Assembly: GCA_949294185.1 (NCBI GenBank)
Contig: CASFGA010000002.1
Coordinates: 124,001-188,000 of the forward strand
DNA length: 64,000 bases
Source: an uncultured Bacteroides sp.
GTDB taxonomy: Bacteria; Bacteroidota; Bacteroidia; Bacteroidales; Bacteroidaceae
Direction: 5' to 3'
A model generated the notes under the pieces. It was given only the letters and a program-made list of their open reading frames with translations. It searched no databases and had not been told where the DNA came from. The stretch's first letter is position 1. Each line of letters opens with the position of its first letter. The position numbers were made by a program, and so were the translations under genes. Positions 53,752 to 62,198 of the stretch are shown piece after piece.

Positions 53752-54399
53752 TTATTTTTCAGACAAGCTCCAAGTGCAGACAAAACCGGGATGTATCATG
53801 TAACGGACGGAAAAAGTCTGCAGGTCATCGGTGCGACATTCTTCTCCCACCAGACCGCCCTCGTCCTGCAAGGCAAAAGGCCGGATACGTAAATGCTCCA
53901 GAAAGTCCACTTCCTCACAGTCCATTATCTTATAGATTGTTTCCTTGGCCGACCAATGCAGCAACAACTTATACAGACAAGACGGAGAATCTTCATTCCT
54001 TTCCCGTTCGGGCATCTCATCCGGACGCACAAAGCGGGATACGACCTTGCGCACCCTTTCGCTATAATATTCTATATCGATGCCGATTCTCAAAGACGGA
54101 TGATATCCCACCGCCACATAGCCCTTCGTATGAGATACGGTTATATGAAACGGAAAGCCTGCAATATAAGGCCGGCCGGAAGGATAATGGAGAATATCCA
54201 GTTCACTCCCTGTCAACTCTTTCAGCAACACCCGCACGGCCGTACATTCCAATTGGCGGGAAGCAGACCTTATCTGCCGAACCTCTTTCCGCCAGACCGC
54301 ACCGTCTGAAAACCTTTCCAAAAGTTCATCAATCCCTTCTGTCACCTTCCAGATGGCCCAAACAGCTCCCCCGTCTTCCCATTTCCTCAGCAGCGGCAT
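53752..54399 (-). CDS. 4'-phosphopantetheinyl transferase (Sfp type)
   Basis: Transfers phosphopantetheine from CoA to carrier proteins. About 215 residues; motifs VGYHPSLRIGIDIEYY (metal site GIDIE) and LLHWSAKETIYKIM (WSAKE). I place the start at the second ATG (MPLLRKWEDGG) because AGGAGG lies ~10 nt upstream and the first ATG overlaps gldE; it then begins 1 bp after the gldE stop codon. The natural carrier protein is not adjacent. Confidence 0.88.
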   Translation of the reverse strand: MPLLRKWEDGGAVWAIWKVTEGIDELLERFSDGAVWRKEVRQIRSASRQLECTAVRVLLKELTGSELDILHYPSGRPYIAGFPFHITVSHTKGYVAVGYHPSLRIGIDIEYYSERVRKVVSRFVRPDEMPERERNEDSPSCLYKLLLHWSAKETIYKIMDCEEVDFLEHLRIRPFALQDEGGLVGEECRTDDLQTFSVRYMIHPGFVCTWSLSEK

Positions 54400-54400
54400 A

Positions 54401-55756
54401 TCATTCGGCCTCCTCATTTTGTTCCGGCTCCGGATGAACCGTAACCTTTACCTTCAGAATACGGCGGGCATTCATCTCCAGAATCTCAAAGCTATAATTC
54501 CGGTATTCGATTACCTCATGCAAAGCAGGAAACTCCCCTTTCAGCTCAAGCAGCAAGCCTGCCACCGTATCCGAATCTCCGGCAGCCTCTTCAAACACAT
54601 CGGCGTCGACCTTCAGTATCTTATAAAAGTCGGAAAGCAATGTCTTGGCCTCAAAGACATATACATTATCGTCTGTCTTGACATACGGAAGTTCCTCTTC
54701 ATCATATTCGTCGTTTATCTCACCCACTATCTCTTCGATGATATCCTCCATTGTCACAATCCCCAATGTCCCTCCAAACTCATCCACCACAATGGCTATA
54801 TGAACCTTGTTGGCCTGAAAATCGCGCAGCAGGTCATCAATCTTTTTTGTTTCGGGCACGAAAAAAGCCGGACGGACAAGCTTCTGCCAACGAAAACTGT
54901 CGTCTTTATCCAGATAGGGCAACAGGTCTTTAATGTAAAGGATACCTTTGATATTGTCGCGCGTATCTTCATAAACCGGAATACGGGAATAAGCATTGTC
55001 CACGATGCACCGCAGCACTTTAGAGAAAGGTGCGCCGATATCCAGATCCACCATATCCAGACGGGAGGTCATCACCTCTCTGGCCGTCTCTTCACCAAAA
55101 CGGATTATGCCTTCCAGCATGTTGCTTTCTTCGGATATGTCGTTCTTGTCTGTCAGTTCCAAAGCCTGAGAGAGTTCATCGACCGACAGATTCGGCTTTT
55201 TTCTCTTTTGCGCCAGACGATTGAATGCCCACGTGGAATGCACCAGCACGCTGGACAACGGACGGCATGCCGCACAAAGGCGCAGCATCACCGGCGCCGA
55301 CCTGCGGCAAAACCGCAAAGCATGTTGCGCCGAATAAATGCGAGGCATGATTTCGCCAAACACCAAAAGCAGCAACACAAGGACTGCCGCAACCGCTATA
55401 AAGCCCGCAACAGCCCCCGCCTCCCAATGCACCACATTCCAAAAAAAGAAGTTAAGCAGCAAGATAAATGCCACATTCATCAGATTGTTCAGCAAAACCA
55501 CCGTCGCCTGCAAGTGCTCCGAATCGTCCAACAAAGTCTTGACACGCTTGTCAGAGGGATCGTCACTTTCATCTATCTCATCCACTTCGGAAGGAGTCAG
55601 TGAAAAGAAGGCAATCTCAGAAGCTGAAATAAAAGCAGACGCATAAAGCGACAGGACAGACAGCACCAACGCCACCACCGCCCCTACAGAAGGAGCTGTA
55701 ACAACTATACCGCGACAAAAATCTGTCACGAAAGATAAACACGAGTCAGGGTCCAA
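54401..55756 (-). CDS. gldE: Gliding-motility-type CNNM/CorC protein GldE
   Basis: 451 residues: CNNM membrane domain with about four helices (about 15-190: LYASAFISASEIAFFSL), CBS pair (about 210-340: REVMTSRLDMVDLD, HIAIVVDEFGGTLGIVTMED) and a C-terminal CorC_HlyC domain (about 355-445). GldE is widespread in Bacteroidetes, gliding or not; the domains suggest ion transport or its regulation. No ATG precedes the first helix; the start is probably the TTG at 55756 or a GTG nine codons later. It sits between ssb and the PPTase gene. Confidence 0.88.
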   Translation of the reverse strand: MDPDSCLSFVTDFCRGIVVTAPSVGAVVALVLSVLSLYASAFISASEIAFFSLTPSEVDEIDESDDPSDKRVKTLLDDSEHLQATVVLLNNLMNVAFILLLNFFFWNVVHWEAGAVAGFIAVAAVLVLLLLVFGEIMPRIYSAQHALRFCRRSAPVMLRLCAACRPLSSVLVHSTWAFNRLAQKRKKPNLSVDELSQALELTDKNDISEESNMLEGIIRFGEETAREVMTSRLDMVDLDIGAPFSKVLRCIVDNAYSRIPVYEDTRDNIKGILYIKDLLPYLDKDDSFRWQKLVRPAFFVPETKKIDDLLRDFQANKVHIAIVVDEFGGTLGIVTMEDIIEEIVGEINDEYDEEELPYVKTDDNVYVFEAKTLLSDFYKILKVDADVFEEAAGDSDTVAGLLLELKGEFPALHEVIEYRNYSFEILEMNARRILKVKVTVHPEPEQNEEAE

Positions 55757-55828
55757 GGAATAAAAATTTAGTTAAACAATATTTTGATGAAGGGCGGAAA
55801 GGTTTCACACGCCTTATCCCCTCTTCAT

Positions 55829-56281
55829 TCAGAACGGCAAATCGTCTGCCGCATCATTCTGCCGCGAGACTTGTTCGGGAACAGACTGAGAAGACTGCCG
55901 GGGCTGCTGCAACGGCTGGGCCTGAGCAACGGACGGCTGCTGCACGGCTTTAGGGGTCAGCATCTCCATATTATCACCGAATATCTCTACCACATAGCGC
56001 TTCACCCCATTCTGGTCATCGTATGAACGGCTGCGAATCTTCCCCTCTATATACAATTTATCACCTTTATGCACATACTTTTCAGCGATTTCCGCCAAGC
56101 CGCGCCATAAAACAATGTTGTGCCACTCCGTGCGCTCCGGAACGACCGTCCCGTTCGCCAATGTATATCCTTTGTCTGTAGTGGCCAACGGGAAAGTAGC
56201 GACAGCCACTCCCGTATCCAAATATCTTACATCAGGGTCTTTCCCTACATTTCCTATCAGTTGAACTTTATTCAAAGACAT
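55829..56281 (-). CDS. ssb: Single-stranded DNA-binding protein
   Basis: 150 residues. OB-fold (VQLIGNVGKDPDVRYLDTGV, WHNIVLWRGLAEIAEKYVHKGDKLYIEGKI), a flexible Gln-rich linker, and the acidic tip DDLPF that recruits repair proteins. 13 bp after mutY. Confidence 0.96.
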   Translation of the reverse strand: MSLNKVQLIGNVGKDPDVRYLDTGVAVATFPLATTDKGYTLANGTVVPERTEWHNIVLWRGLAEIAEKYVHKGDKLYIEGKIRSRSYDDQNGVKRYVVEIFGDNMEMLTPKAVQQPSVAQAQPLQQPRQSSQSVPEQVSRQNDAADDLPF

Positions 56282-56294
56282 GATTTCCGGTATT

Positions 56295-57350
56295 TTAATC
56301 AGGTTTCAAAAGTAACGAAAAAAAACGAGACAACAAGCGCGAGACAGGAAATTTATACAAATCGTCTTTACGTATGCGCAAATACCCCGGCAAGGCTGCA
56401 TCATCCGGCACAATGACCTCATAAAAATCGGCGTATATCACCCGATGCGACAACACATGCCTTTCATTTTTCCTGACCAGACGCACCCGGACGGGAATCG
56501 TGCGCCCAAACATCTCCGCAAACTCCGGCAGACGGAACAGTTCTTCCTCACCGACCGTCCGCTCCCCCTCCAGCAACGGGATTTCATAAAGATTCTGCCA
56601 GATATCCTCTTTTTCTCTCTTGCGCACGAAAGTATAACCGCACTCCGTATGCACATACAAATAAATGAAATATCTGGCTGAAACTTTCGTCTTATGCCGC
56701 TTGCAGGGCAGAACCCCTGCCTTTCCTGTCCGAAAAGCCACACAGGTATCAGCCAACGGACAGGCCATGCAGTCGGGAGAAGAAGGTACGCACTGCAAAG
56801 CCCCGAAATCCATAATCGCCTGATTATACAAGGCCGGCCGTTGCCTGTCGAGCAGCTCACCGGCCAACGCGGCAAACAACTTTTTCCCCTTGGCCGTATC
56901 AACCGGCTCCTCTATCCCCATCCATCGCGACAAGACACGGTACACATTCCCGTCGACCACCGCATAAGGCATATCATAGGCAAACGAACAGATGGCGGCA
57001 GCCGTATAATCGCCTACCCCTTTCAAAGCGCGCACTTCATCATAACCCACCGGAAATCCGCCCTGCATCCGAATTGATTTTGCCGCCGCATAAAGATTCC
57101 GCGCACGGGAATAATACCCCAGTCCCTGCCAATACTTCATCACTTCATCCTCCGACGCCTCCGCCAGTGTCCCCACATCAGGGAAGCGTTTGATAAAGCG
57201 GCAATAATATTCATACCCCTGCACCACCCTCGTCTGCTGCAGGATAATTTCAGACACCCATATTCTATAAGGGTCTTTTGTATGGCGCCACGGCAAGTCA
57301 CGCCCGTGTCTGCCGTACCATTCTATCAATATATCAGCAAATTTATCCAT
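56295..57350 (-). CDS. mutY: A/G-specific adenine glycosylase
   Basis: Removes adenine mispaired with 8-oxoguanine. 351 residues: helix-hairpin-helix LKGVGDYTAAAICSFAYDMP with the catalytic aspartate in VVDGNVYRV, [4Fe-4S] cysteines in CVPSSPDCMACPLADTC, and a C-terminal NUDIX-like 8-oxoG recognition domain (about 225-345). First gene of mutY-ssb-gldE-PPTase. Confidence 0.95.
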   Translation of the reverse strand: MDKFADILIEWYGRHGRDLPWRHTKDPYRIWVSEIILQQTRVVQGYEYYCRFIKRFPDVGTLAEASEDEVMKYWQGLGYYSRARNLYAAAKSIRMQGGFPVGYDEVRALKGVGDYTAAAICSFAYDMPYAVVDGNVYRVLSRWMGIEEPVDTAKGKKLFAALAGELLDRQRPALYNQAIMDFGALQCVPSSPDCMACPLADTCVAFRTGKAGVLPCKRHKTKVSARYFIYLYVHTECGYTFVRKREKEDIWQNLYEIPLLEGERTVGEEELFRLPEFAEMFGRTIPVRVRLVRKNERHVLSHRVIYADFYEVIVPDDAALPGYLRIRKDDLYKFPVSRLLSRFFSLLLKPD

Positions 57351-57365
57351 GCATCAAAATTTCTG

Positions 57366-57373
57366 CAAAAATA
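57366..57373 (-). promoter_or_regulatory. -7 element of the mutY operon
   Basis: The minus strand reads TATTTTTG, 15 bp before the mutY start codon; the short distance makes it tentative. Confidence 0.4.
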
Positions 57374-57447
57374 GGTGTTTTTCAGAAGCCTCATGCTTCA
57401 ACGAAAAAAATGTTCGCAATAAATTTTCAAAAGAACAAGAAAAGCTA

Positions 57448-57455
57448 TATATTTG
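57448..57455 (+). promoter_or_regulatory. -7 element of the HU gene
   Basis: TATATTTG, 45 bp before the HU ATG. TTTT at 57425-57428 may be the -33 region. Confidence 0.55.
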
Positions 57456-57500
57456 CAGACCAAAAAATTAAGATAACGTATAACAATAATTATTAGTGAA

Positions 57501-57779
57501 ATGACTAAAGCAGATATCGTAAACGAAATTGCTAAAAACACTGGAATAGATAAACAGACAGTGCTGACTACATTGGAAGCGTTCATGGAATCAGTAAAAG
57601 AATCTCTTTCTAATGATGAAAACGTATATCTTCGCGGTTTCGGCAGCTTCATCGTTAAGAAAAGAGCGCAGAAAACTGCCCGTAACATTTCTAAAAATAC
57701 AACCATCATCATTCCGGAGCACAATATTCCGGCATTCAAACCGGCCAAGACGTTTACTCTTTCAGTAAAGAACAATTAA
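57501..57779 (+). CDS. hup: HU-family nucleoid protein
   Basis: 92 residues, standard HU length. MTKADIVNEIAKNTGID helix pair, LRGFGSFIVKKRAQKTARN beta arm base and the DNA-clasping arm ending IIIPEHNIPAFKP. It is the first gene before bS22-like and rng; this trio recurs in Bacteroidales. Confidence 0.96.
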   Translation: MTKADIVNEIAKNTGIDKQTVLTTLEAFMESVKESLSNDENVYLRGFGSFIVKKRAQKTARNISKNTTIIIPEHNIPAFKPAKTFTLSVKNN

Positions 57780-57811
57780 CTTAAGTATTAACCATATAAA
57801 TTTTAGAAGCT

Positions 57812-57904
57812 ATGCCAAGCGGAAAGAAAAGAAAAAGACATAAAATGTCCACTCACAAGCGTAAAAAAAGACTAAGAAAGAACAGACATAAAAGCAAAAA
57901 ATAA
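57812..57904 (+). CDS. Tiny basic ribosomal protein, bS22/AURKAIP1-COX24 type
   Basis: 30 residues, 17 of them Lys or Arg (MPSGKKRKRHKMSTHKRKKR and a similar tail). This matches the AURKAIP1/COX24 C-terminal family, homologous to mitochondrial mS38 and mycobacterial bS22, small-subunit proteins near the decoding centre. ATG at 57812, 32 bp after HU; TTTTAGAAGCT precedes it. Confidence 0.82.
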   Translation: MPSGKKRKRHKMSTHKRKKRLRKNRHKSKK

Positions 57905-57927
57905 TTGTTAGTCTGTCTGACTTCAAT

Positions 57928-57977
57928 AAAGAACAAACTTGCAAAGCTCCTTTAATAGTCTTTCAGGTTTGTTCTTT
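57928..57977 (+). terminator. Intercistronic hairpin between bS22-like gene and rng
   Basis: AAAGAACAAACTTG pairs with CAGGTTTGTTCTTT (13 pairs plus one G-U), with a 22-nt loop. Only a short T-run follows (TTTGTG), so it could be a partial terminator or an RNase-sensitive control element for rng. Confidence 0.55.
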
Positions 57978-58079
57978 GTGTATTATGATTCCCTTACCTC
58001 AGAGCCGTGCAGACAATCCGATGCAGGATTGCAGGCTTTATGGTAATCTTTATTATTAACCTAAAAACTAAGCAATCAA

Positions 58080-59654
58080 GTGACAAGCGAATTAGTAGTA
58101 GACGTACAGCCCAAAGAGATTTCTATCGCGCTCATGGAAGACAAGAACCTGGTAGAACTCCAAAAGGAAGAGCATAGTCTTTCCTTTTGTGTCGGGAACA
58201 TGTACTTGGGCAGAGTAAGAAAACTCATGCCGGGACTGAATGCCTGTTTCGTTGATGTAGGATTCGAAAAAGACGCTTTTCTTCACTACTTAGATTTAGG
58301 ACCACAATTCCACTCTTACCAAAAGTATCTGAAACAGGTTATCAGCGACCGCAAAAAGCTGTACCCCATTTCGAAAGCTTCCATACTGCCCGACATCGAA
58401 AAGGAAGGCACTATATCAAACGTGCTCAAGCAGGGGCAGGAAGTGATTGTACAAATCGTTAAGGAACCTATCTCAACCAAAGGACCGCGCCTGACCTGCG
58501 AACTGTCCTTTGCGGGAAGGTATCTGGTATTGATACCCTTTAATGACAAGGTTTCTGTTTCCCAAAAAATTAAATCAAGCGGCGAACGCGCACGCTTGAA
58601 ACAGCTTCTGCAAAGCATCAAGCCCAAGAATTTTGGTGTCATCGTGCGTACCGTGGCCGAAGGGAAACGCGTGGCCGAACTGGATGCCGAACTGAAAGTT
58701 CTGCTGAAACACTGGGAAGAGACCATTACCAAAGCACAAAAAGCCACCAAGCTGCCTGCCTTGGTATACGAAGAAACAAGCCGTACAGTCGCCATGCTGC
58801 GCGACCTGTTCAATCCGTCGTATGAAAACATCTATGTAAACGATGAAGCCGTCTATCATGAAGTAAGAGATTATGTAGCTTTGATAGCACCCGAACGGGT
58901 AGGCATCGTCAAGCAATACACAGGAAAACTTCCCATCTTCGACAACTTCGGCATCACCAAACAAATCAAGTCTTCGTTCGGGAGAACCGTCTCCTATAAA
59001 AGCGGAGCGTATCTGATTATCGAACATACCGAAGCACTGCATGTAGTGGATGTCAACAGCGGAAACCGCTCAAAAGCGGCGAACGGACAGGAGGCGAATG
59101 CACTTGATGTAAATCTGGGAGCCGCCGACGAACTGGCACGCCAACTCAGGCTAAGAGACATGGGAGGCATCATCGTCGTCGACTTTATCGACATGAACCT
59201 GGCAGAAAACCGCCAAAAGCTTTATGAACGCATGTGTCAGAACATGCAGAAAGACCGTGCCAAGCACAACATACTCCCGCTCAGCAAATTCGGACTGATG
59301 CAAATCACCCGTCAGCGCGTGCGTCCGGCCATGGATGTAGCCACTTACGAAGACTGTCCGACCTGTTTCGGGAAAGGGAAGATAAAGCCTTCCATCCTTT
59401 TTACAGATACATTGGAAAGTAAGATTGACTATATGGTCAACAAATTAAAGGTGAAGAAATTCACGTTACACATCCATCCTTATGTCGCTGCCTATGTCAA
59501 TCAAGGATTTTATTCCTTAAAGAGAAAATGGCAGATGAAATACGGATTCGGCATCAAAGTCATTCCAAACCAAAGTCTGGCCTTTCTCCAATATAAGTTT
59601 TATGACACATACGGAGAAGAGATGGACATGAAAGAAGAATTTGAAATCAAATAA
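58080..59654 (+). CDS. rng: Ribonuclease G/E-family endoribonuclease
   Basis: 524 residues, close to RNase G length. GTG start (TSELVVDVQPKEISIAL). N-terminal S1 domain (about 38-125: GNMYLGRVRKLMPGLNACFV), RNase-H-like and DNase-I-like parts with catalytic aspartates in HVVDVNSGNRS and IIVVDFIDM, and the zinc-link CPTCFGKGK. Processes rRNA 5' ends and degrades mRNA. It lacks the long C-terminal scaffold of RNase E. Confidence 0.95.
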   Translation: MTSELVVDVQPKEISIALMEDKNLVELQKEEHSLSFCVGNMYLGRVRKLMPGLNACFVDVGFEKDAFLHYLDLGPQFHSYQKYLKQVISDRKKLYPISKASILPDIEKEGTISNVLKQGQEVIVQIVKEPISTKGPRLTCELSFAGRYLVLIPFNDKVSVSQKIKSSGERARLKQLLQSIKPKNFGVIVRTVAEGKRVAELDAELKVLLKHWEETITKAQKATKLPALVYEETSRTVAMLRDLFNPSYENIYVNDEAVYHEVRDYVALIAPERVGIVKQYTGKLPIFDNFGITKQIKSSFGRTVSYKSGAYLIIEHTEALHVVDVNSGNRSKAANGQEANALDVNLGAADELARQLRLRDMGGIIVVDFIDMNLAENRQKLYERMCQNMQKDRAKHNILPLSKFGLMQITRQRVRPAMDVATYEDCPTCFGKGKIKPSILFTDTLESKIDYMVNKLKVKKFTLHIHPYVAAYVNQGFYSLKRKWQMKYGFGIKVIPNQSLAFLQYKFYDTYGEEMDMKEEFEIK

Positions 59655-59664
59655 GCGTAGCTGA

Positions 59665-59725
59665 AAACACGGACTTCATGGAACTATCGGATTTCAATCC
59701 GTCCAATCCATCAGTCCGTGTTTTT
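59665..59725 (+). terminator. Bidirectional terminator after rng
   Basis: AAACACGGACT (59665-59675) pairs with AGTCCGTGTTT (59713-59723), followed by TTATTTTAT. It serves rng and possibly the convergent DUF2490 gene. Confidence 0.75.
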
Positions 59726-59728
59726 ATT

Positions 59729-60445
59729 TTATAAGGAGACGCCCACTTCTACGCCAAAGATGTTTCTTGAATTTCCCGACTCATACTGACGGCAGTAAAA
59801 GACATCTGCCGAACAGCGCCTTGCCAACCTGATTTCTACCCCCGGACGATAACGCATACGCGCTACACGGAAAAAAGCACGGTCACCTATCGGCTGATAC
59901 AGTTCGGGAGCAAAATAGGGCTTTACCCGCCACTTGTCCGGCCCGTAACTAATCTTCAGACGAGAGCGCAGGCGATTCTCCACATTTCCCTCGGAAAACG
60001 TTTCCTGAAAACGCTCGCGCAAGGAAATTTTGAAATCTCCCCAATCCGCACTCACCTGAACTCCCAGATTGTAACGATGCCTGAACTTCCATTCTCCCTT
60101 GTCCAAACGCCGATAATGCAGTTCATAAACGCCCTCCACCTGCAAGCAAGGCAAAAGGTTGTACATAATGCCGGCATCTCCACCCCAACGGTCGGCCTGC
60201 TTCAGGTCTGCTTTCGAGCGGAATTCCACCGCCGCCGAAAACTTCAAATCCGGAAGAATCTTATGATTCACCCGTATCATGCTCCAGGTGGCGAACTCGT
60301 CGGCCTGCGCATACATACGTACCCCGACAGAAACAAATACTGCCAGCAAAACGTATTTCCAATATGCCGTCTTCAAATCATGCATGTCACTGTGTCTTTC
60401 TCCTATCCGGTTTCCGGTGCTTCCCTTGAGATATTTCTGTTTCAT
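59729..60445 (-). CDS. DUF2490 outer-membrane protein
   Basis: 238 residues. A signal-type segment is internal (YVLLAVFVSVGVRMYAQADE), so the real start may be the ATG at 60385 (MHDLKTAYWK). The mature part is a small barrel (FATWSMIRVNHKILPDLKFS, RFRHRYNLGVQVS, VKPYFAPELYQPIGDRAFFR) typical of DUF2490. Function unknown; single gene. Confidence 0.75.
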   Translation of the reverse strand: MKQKYLKGSTGNRIGERHSDMHDLKTAYWKYVLLAVFVSVGVRMYAQADEFATWSMIRVNHKILPDLKFSAAVEFRSKADLKQADRWGGDAGIMYNLLPCLQVEGVYELHYRRLDKGEWKFRHRYNLGVQVSADWGDFKISLRERFQETFSEGNVENRLRSRLKISYGPDKWRVKPYFAPELYQPIGDRAFFRVARMRYRPGVEIRLARRCSADVFYCRQYESGNSRNIFGVEVGVSL

Positions 60446-60554
60446 CCTAATGATGTTCCGTTTTCATGAAGACAAAAATTCATTTTTGACCCTTCATTCT
60501 CTACGAAAAGCGAAATTACCCGCAGCCGTACCCGCCGGGAAGCGCCTTTTTCCT

Positions 60555-62180
60555 TTATCTCAACACCAATGTATAGTTGTTCTCATCCTTCCATTCACGC
60601 ATCAACGCATAAAAGTCCCTGTATTCTGCCGGAGTAATCAACTGCTTGCCGACGGTCAATGTGCAGGAAACTTTCACTTCACCTTCACCCGGTTCGTACT
60701 TGAACACCACCTTCCCGCAGGAATTGCTTATCTCCTTGTCGGATTTCGGCATCCAGGTCATGCCATCAAGCAGCCTGACTGTTGTGACATAAGTATGATC
60801 AAACTTGGTAGGAAGCAGGATGTTTTCTTTTATCGTGGTATTGTTGGCATAAGCATAGGTCAGTGCAGACGCCATGTTCCGGCCTTCCGCCAGCACGATA
60901 CGGTATCCGTTCGGAAGGACACGGACTGTCTTGTCGTCCGCCTTACGCACATATTCCGAAGTGCCGCCCCGAACAGGTTCCTCAAGCGTTACAGGATTTC
61001 CGTTCAAATCCGTCACCGTAAGATAATCCTTCAGCCGTGCCTCATCCGTTCCCTGCAAAGACACACGCTGAGGCTTCAGTCCACTTTTTGCGAACAGAGA
61101 AAAAATACCGCTCAACCCCATATTGTCCGGCTGAGACGGACATGCGGAACAGACAACGACCTCAGCATCCAGTCCGGCCGCACGCTGAAGCACGACATCC
61201 AGATTCACCATCTCTGCCTTTGTCCCGTATCCGGAAAGCAACACCTCCGAAGCCGGACGCAAGCGGTATCCTGCATCCTGCAAAGAAACTCCTACCGTTG
61301 CCAGACGGCTGTACATCTGCATCATATATTGCCCGATGGCATCACGCATTTTCTGCCTGTCTCCTGCCGCATCCTTTGTCAGTTCCTCCACTTTCGCCCT
61401 GACCACAGACTCGTCGCCTGCCACAAACTGCTTCCGCAGACTCTTCAAAGCATCGGTATAAGACGGGTAAGTAGAGGCAATGACCACCGGCATCATTCCG
61501 CTTGCCACCTGCTGAATCTGCCCGACACAGCCTCCCTGCATCGGGTAAGCATAGGGACGCGGAGCCACGTTCTTCAACGCCCACTCCACACGCTGTCCGT
61601 TTTCCGTCTTTGTCCTTTCAGGCATAGCGGATGCATTCAGCAATTCGGTATGAAGCGGCACATCTCCCTCAGTTTCAATAATGCAGGAAAACTCTTTAAT
61701 CGGACTCAGCTCCTTTACCGGACAGTATACATCCAGTGCCGGAAGGTATCCCGGGCGACTGACTATTGAATAATCCAGACAGATGGTCGCACCCAATTCC
61801 AGTCCGGTATGAACCACCACCATTTCTTTCAGCCGGTTATATGCCGGAGCATCAGCAGCAGCCGAAGGCAGCACCTCGACAAAAGCATTTTCAGGAGTCT
61901 TTATCACCGTCCCGTCTTTCTGACGAGTGTAGGATTCATGTATCCGCAACTCCTGATACTGCGGGTCATACGTTATGAATGTCTCACCATAAAGGCTGTT
62001 CATGGCGGCATGCGTATAAAGTGTCAGTTCCTTCTGCACACGAAGCTCCTGACTGCCGTCGGCACGAAGCGTATAATGTTTCGACAACTTGCGGAACTCC
62101 GCTTCAGGAGACGCCTGCGCATGCAGGGAAACGCCAAGCAGAAAAGCAAGCGCCCCGATATATAAGGATAGTGTTTTCAT
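60555..62180 (-). CDS. DUF3857 secreted protein with inactivated transglutaminase-like domain
   Basis: 541 residues, signal peptide (LAFLLGVSLHAQ). DUF3857 domain (about 30-200) followed by a transglutaminase-like core and a C-terminal beta domain. In the core, the usual GDCKD motif with the nucleophile is GYGTK (SGYGTKAEMVNLDVVLQR), so the cysteine is missing and peptidase activity is unlikely. It starts 18 bp after the upstream DUF3857 gene, which keeps the triad; the pair may form an active/inactive complex. Confidence 0.8.
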   Translation of the reverse strand: MKTLSLYIGALAFLLGVSLHAQASPEAEFRKLSKHYTLRADGSQELRVQKELTLYTHAAMNSLYGETFITYDPQYQELRIHESYTRQKDGTVIKTPENAFVEVLPSAAADAPAYNRLKEMVVVHTGLELGATICLDYSIVSRPGYLPALDVYCPVKELSPIKEFSCIIETEGDVPLHTELLNASAMPERTKTENGQRVEWALKNVAPRPYAYPMQGGCVGQIQQVASGMMPVVIASTYPSYTDALKSLRKQFVAGDESVVRAKVEELTKDAAGDRQKMRDAIGQYMMQMYSRLATVGVSLQDAGYRLRPASEVLLSGYGTKAEMVNLDVVLQRAAGLDAEVVVCSACPSQPDNMGLSGIFSLFAKSGLKPQRVSLQGTDEARLKDYLTVTDLNGNPVTLEEPVRGGTSEYVRKADDKTVRVLPNGYRIVLAEGRNMASALTYAYANNTTIKENILLPTKFDHTYVTTVRLLDGMTWMPKSDKEISNSCGKVVFKYEPGEGEVKVSCTLTVGKQLITPAEYRDFYALMREWKDENNYTLVLR

Positions 62181-62198
62181 TGCTCTATTATTTTCTGG

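Noticed and set aside
53430..53892. Plus-strand ORFs across the tRNA region
   Set aside because: They are translations of the duplicated tRNA-Glu genes and of the opposite strand of the PPTase gene.
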